A stretch of 5,871 bases of DNA from Collinsella sp. Lineage in GTDB: Bacteria > Actinomycetota > Coriobacteriia > Coriobacteriales > Coriobacteriaceae. The notes under the pieces are model-generated. The model saw only the letters and a program-made list of their open reading frames with translations, did no database searches and was not told the DNA's origin. Positions 5,464-5,871 of this stretch are shown here, piece by piece. The stretch covers positions 1-5,871 of the forward strand of contig JAIJJM010000150.1 of assembly GCA_022728415.1 (NCBI GenBank), given 5' to 3'. Each line of letters begins with the position of its first letter. Position 1 is the first letter of the stretch. Both the position numbers and the translations under genes were made by a program.

Positions 5464-5539
5464 GGCGTTCGGCTCAAAGTGAGCCTTCTCCATCTCGTCG
5501 AGCGTGGTCGCGCCGCCTTTTCGTTCCCCGTCGGCCGTC

Positions 5540-5871
5540 CTACGCAGCCAATACCACCACGAGCAGCATTTTGAACGGGGTGATGCCACGCACCGCGTGC
5601 GGCGCGCCGGCGGGCATGACGATGCTCTCGCCCGCCCCCAGCTGATGCGGGACGCTGTTGACCGTAATTTCGCCAGTACCCTCGAGTACCGTGATGAGCG
5701 CGTCGCCGGGCGCCGCATGGCTGGACATGCCCTCGTCGGCGTCGATGGCGAAAACGGTGATTTTGGTGGCCGGCGCCTGCGCGAGGGTGAGGCTGTTGAC
5801 CTTGCCGCCTTCGAGCTTCACCTGCTCGGCCAGCTTGAAGACAGTCTCCTTCTCGATGTTCTTGATGAGCT
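5540..5871 (-). CDS. Cupin-domain protein, 5' end cut by window edge
   Basis: The last 109 residues are visible; the frame is open to the right edge, so the start lies outside. It is a single small cupin barrel: IKNIEKETVFKLAEQV, TKITVFAIDADEGMSSHAAP, GDALITVLEGTGEITVNS, then GAGESIVMPAGAPHAVRG and a hydrophobic end KMLLVVVLAA. Cupin motif 1 normally offers two histidines (HxH) and a glutamate. Here only the first His (SSHAAP) and the Glu of VLEG are present. Motif 2 keeps its His (PAGAPHAV). Metal binding may therefore be partial, as in a common group of small stand-alone cupins of gut anaerobes. Possible roles include sensing or binding a small molecule; none is shown. It ends at a TAG (5540-5542) before a strong terminator. 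Confidence 0.88.
   Translation of the reverse strand, partial: LIKNIEKETVFKLAEQVKLEGGKVNSLTLAQAPATKITVFAIDADEGMSSHAAPGDALITVLEGTGEITVNSVPHQLGAGESIVMPAGAPHAVRGITPFKMLLVVVLAA

Noticed and set aside
5374..5495. In-frame upstream extension of the 64-aa gene starting MEKAHFEPNAKGGG
   Set aside because: It reads straight through the terminator stem, and the strong AAGGAG site fixes the start at 5373.
1..5871. CRISPR array, tRNA or rRNA genes
   Set aside because: No regularly spaced repeats and no tRNA or rRNA sequence recognised on either strand.

Overview
The window looks like an accessory, partly decayed stretch of a high-GC Gram-positive chromosome. The IS256-type element, the G/C-rich third codon positions and the style of the small proteins fit Bifidobacterium or a close actinobacterial relative. 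That is a judgement from recognised protein style, not from a marker gene. Most recognisable genes lie on the minus strand.

Left part (1-1285). A P-loop ATPase of the AAA_14/DUF4143 type runs off the left edge on the minus strand. Its upstream region holds a promoter-like TATAAT wrapped in CTTGATTA-type repeats. Diverging from it are two small unidentified plus-strand genes (about 606-793 and 813-1285). Each has clear coding character but needs one single-base correction to read through.

Middle part (1154-3908, minus strand, read right to left). An S8 subtilase fragment with two in-frame stops (3665-3908) is followed by a degenerate proline/tyrosine-rich stretch. Next come a cysteine-rich 231-aa protein of unknown family (2735-3430), a 54-aa single-span membrane protein with a one-base frameshift (2520-2685), a 338-aa lipoprotein (1507-2523) and a Mbeg1-like/DUF2974 (possible lipase) gene broken by an early stop (1154-1504). 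The membrane protein and lipoprotein overlap by ATGA, and the lipoprotein and DUF2974 gene are 2 nt apart, so these were an operon. A secreted or envelope lipase with lipoprotein partner and protease is my inference.

Right part (3917-5871). An IS256-family relic of about 910 bp with matching ends carries a transposase broken by a stop, two frameshifts and a large internal deletion; it abuts the 5' end of the subtilase fragment. About 350 bp without a convincing gene follow, rich in short repeats. Then come an intact 64-aa acidic Pro/Lys-rich protein, a strong rho-independent terminator and a cupin protein running off the right edge, all minus strand.

The lesions are concentrated between about 600 and 4750, while the three flanking genes are intact as far as visible. 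That fits an accessory island under decay flanked by maintained genes; local sequencing error is the alternative.
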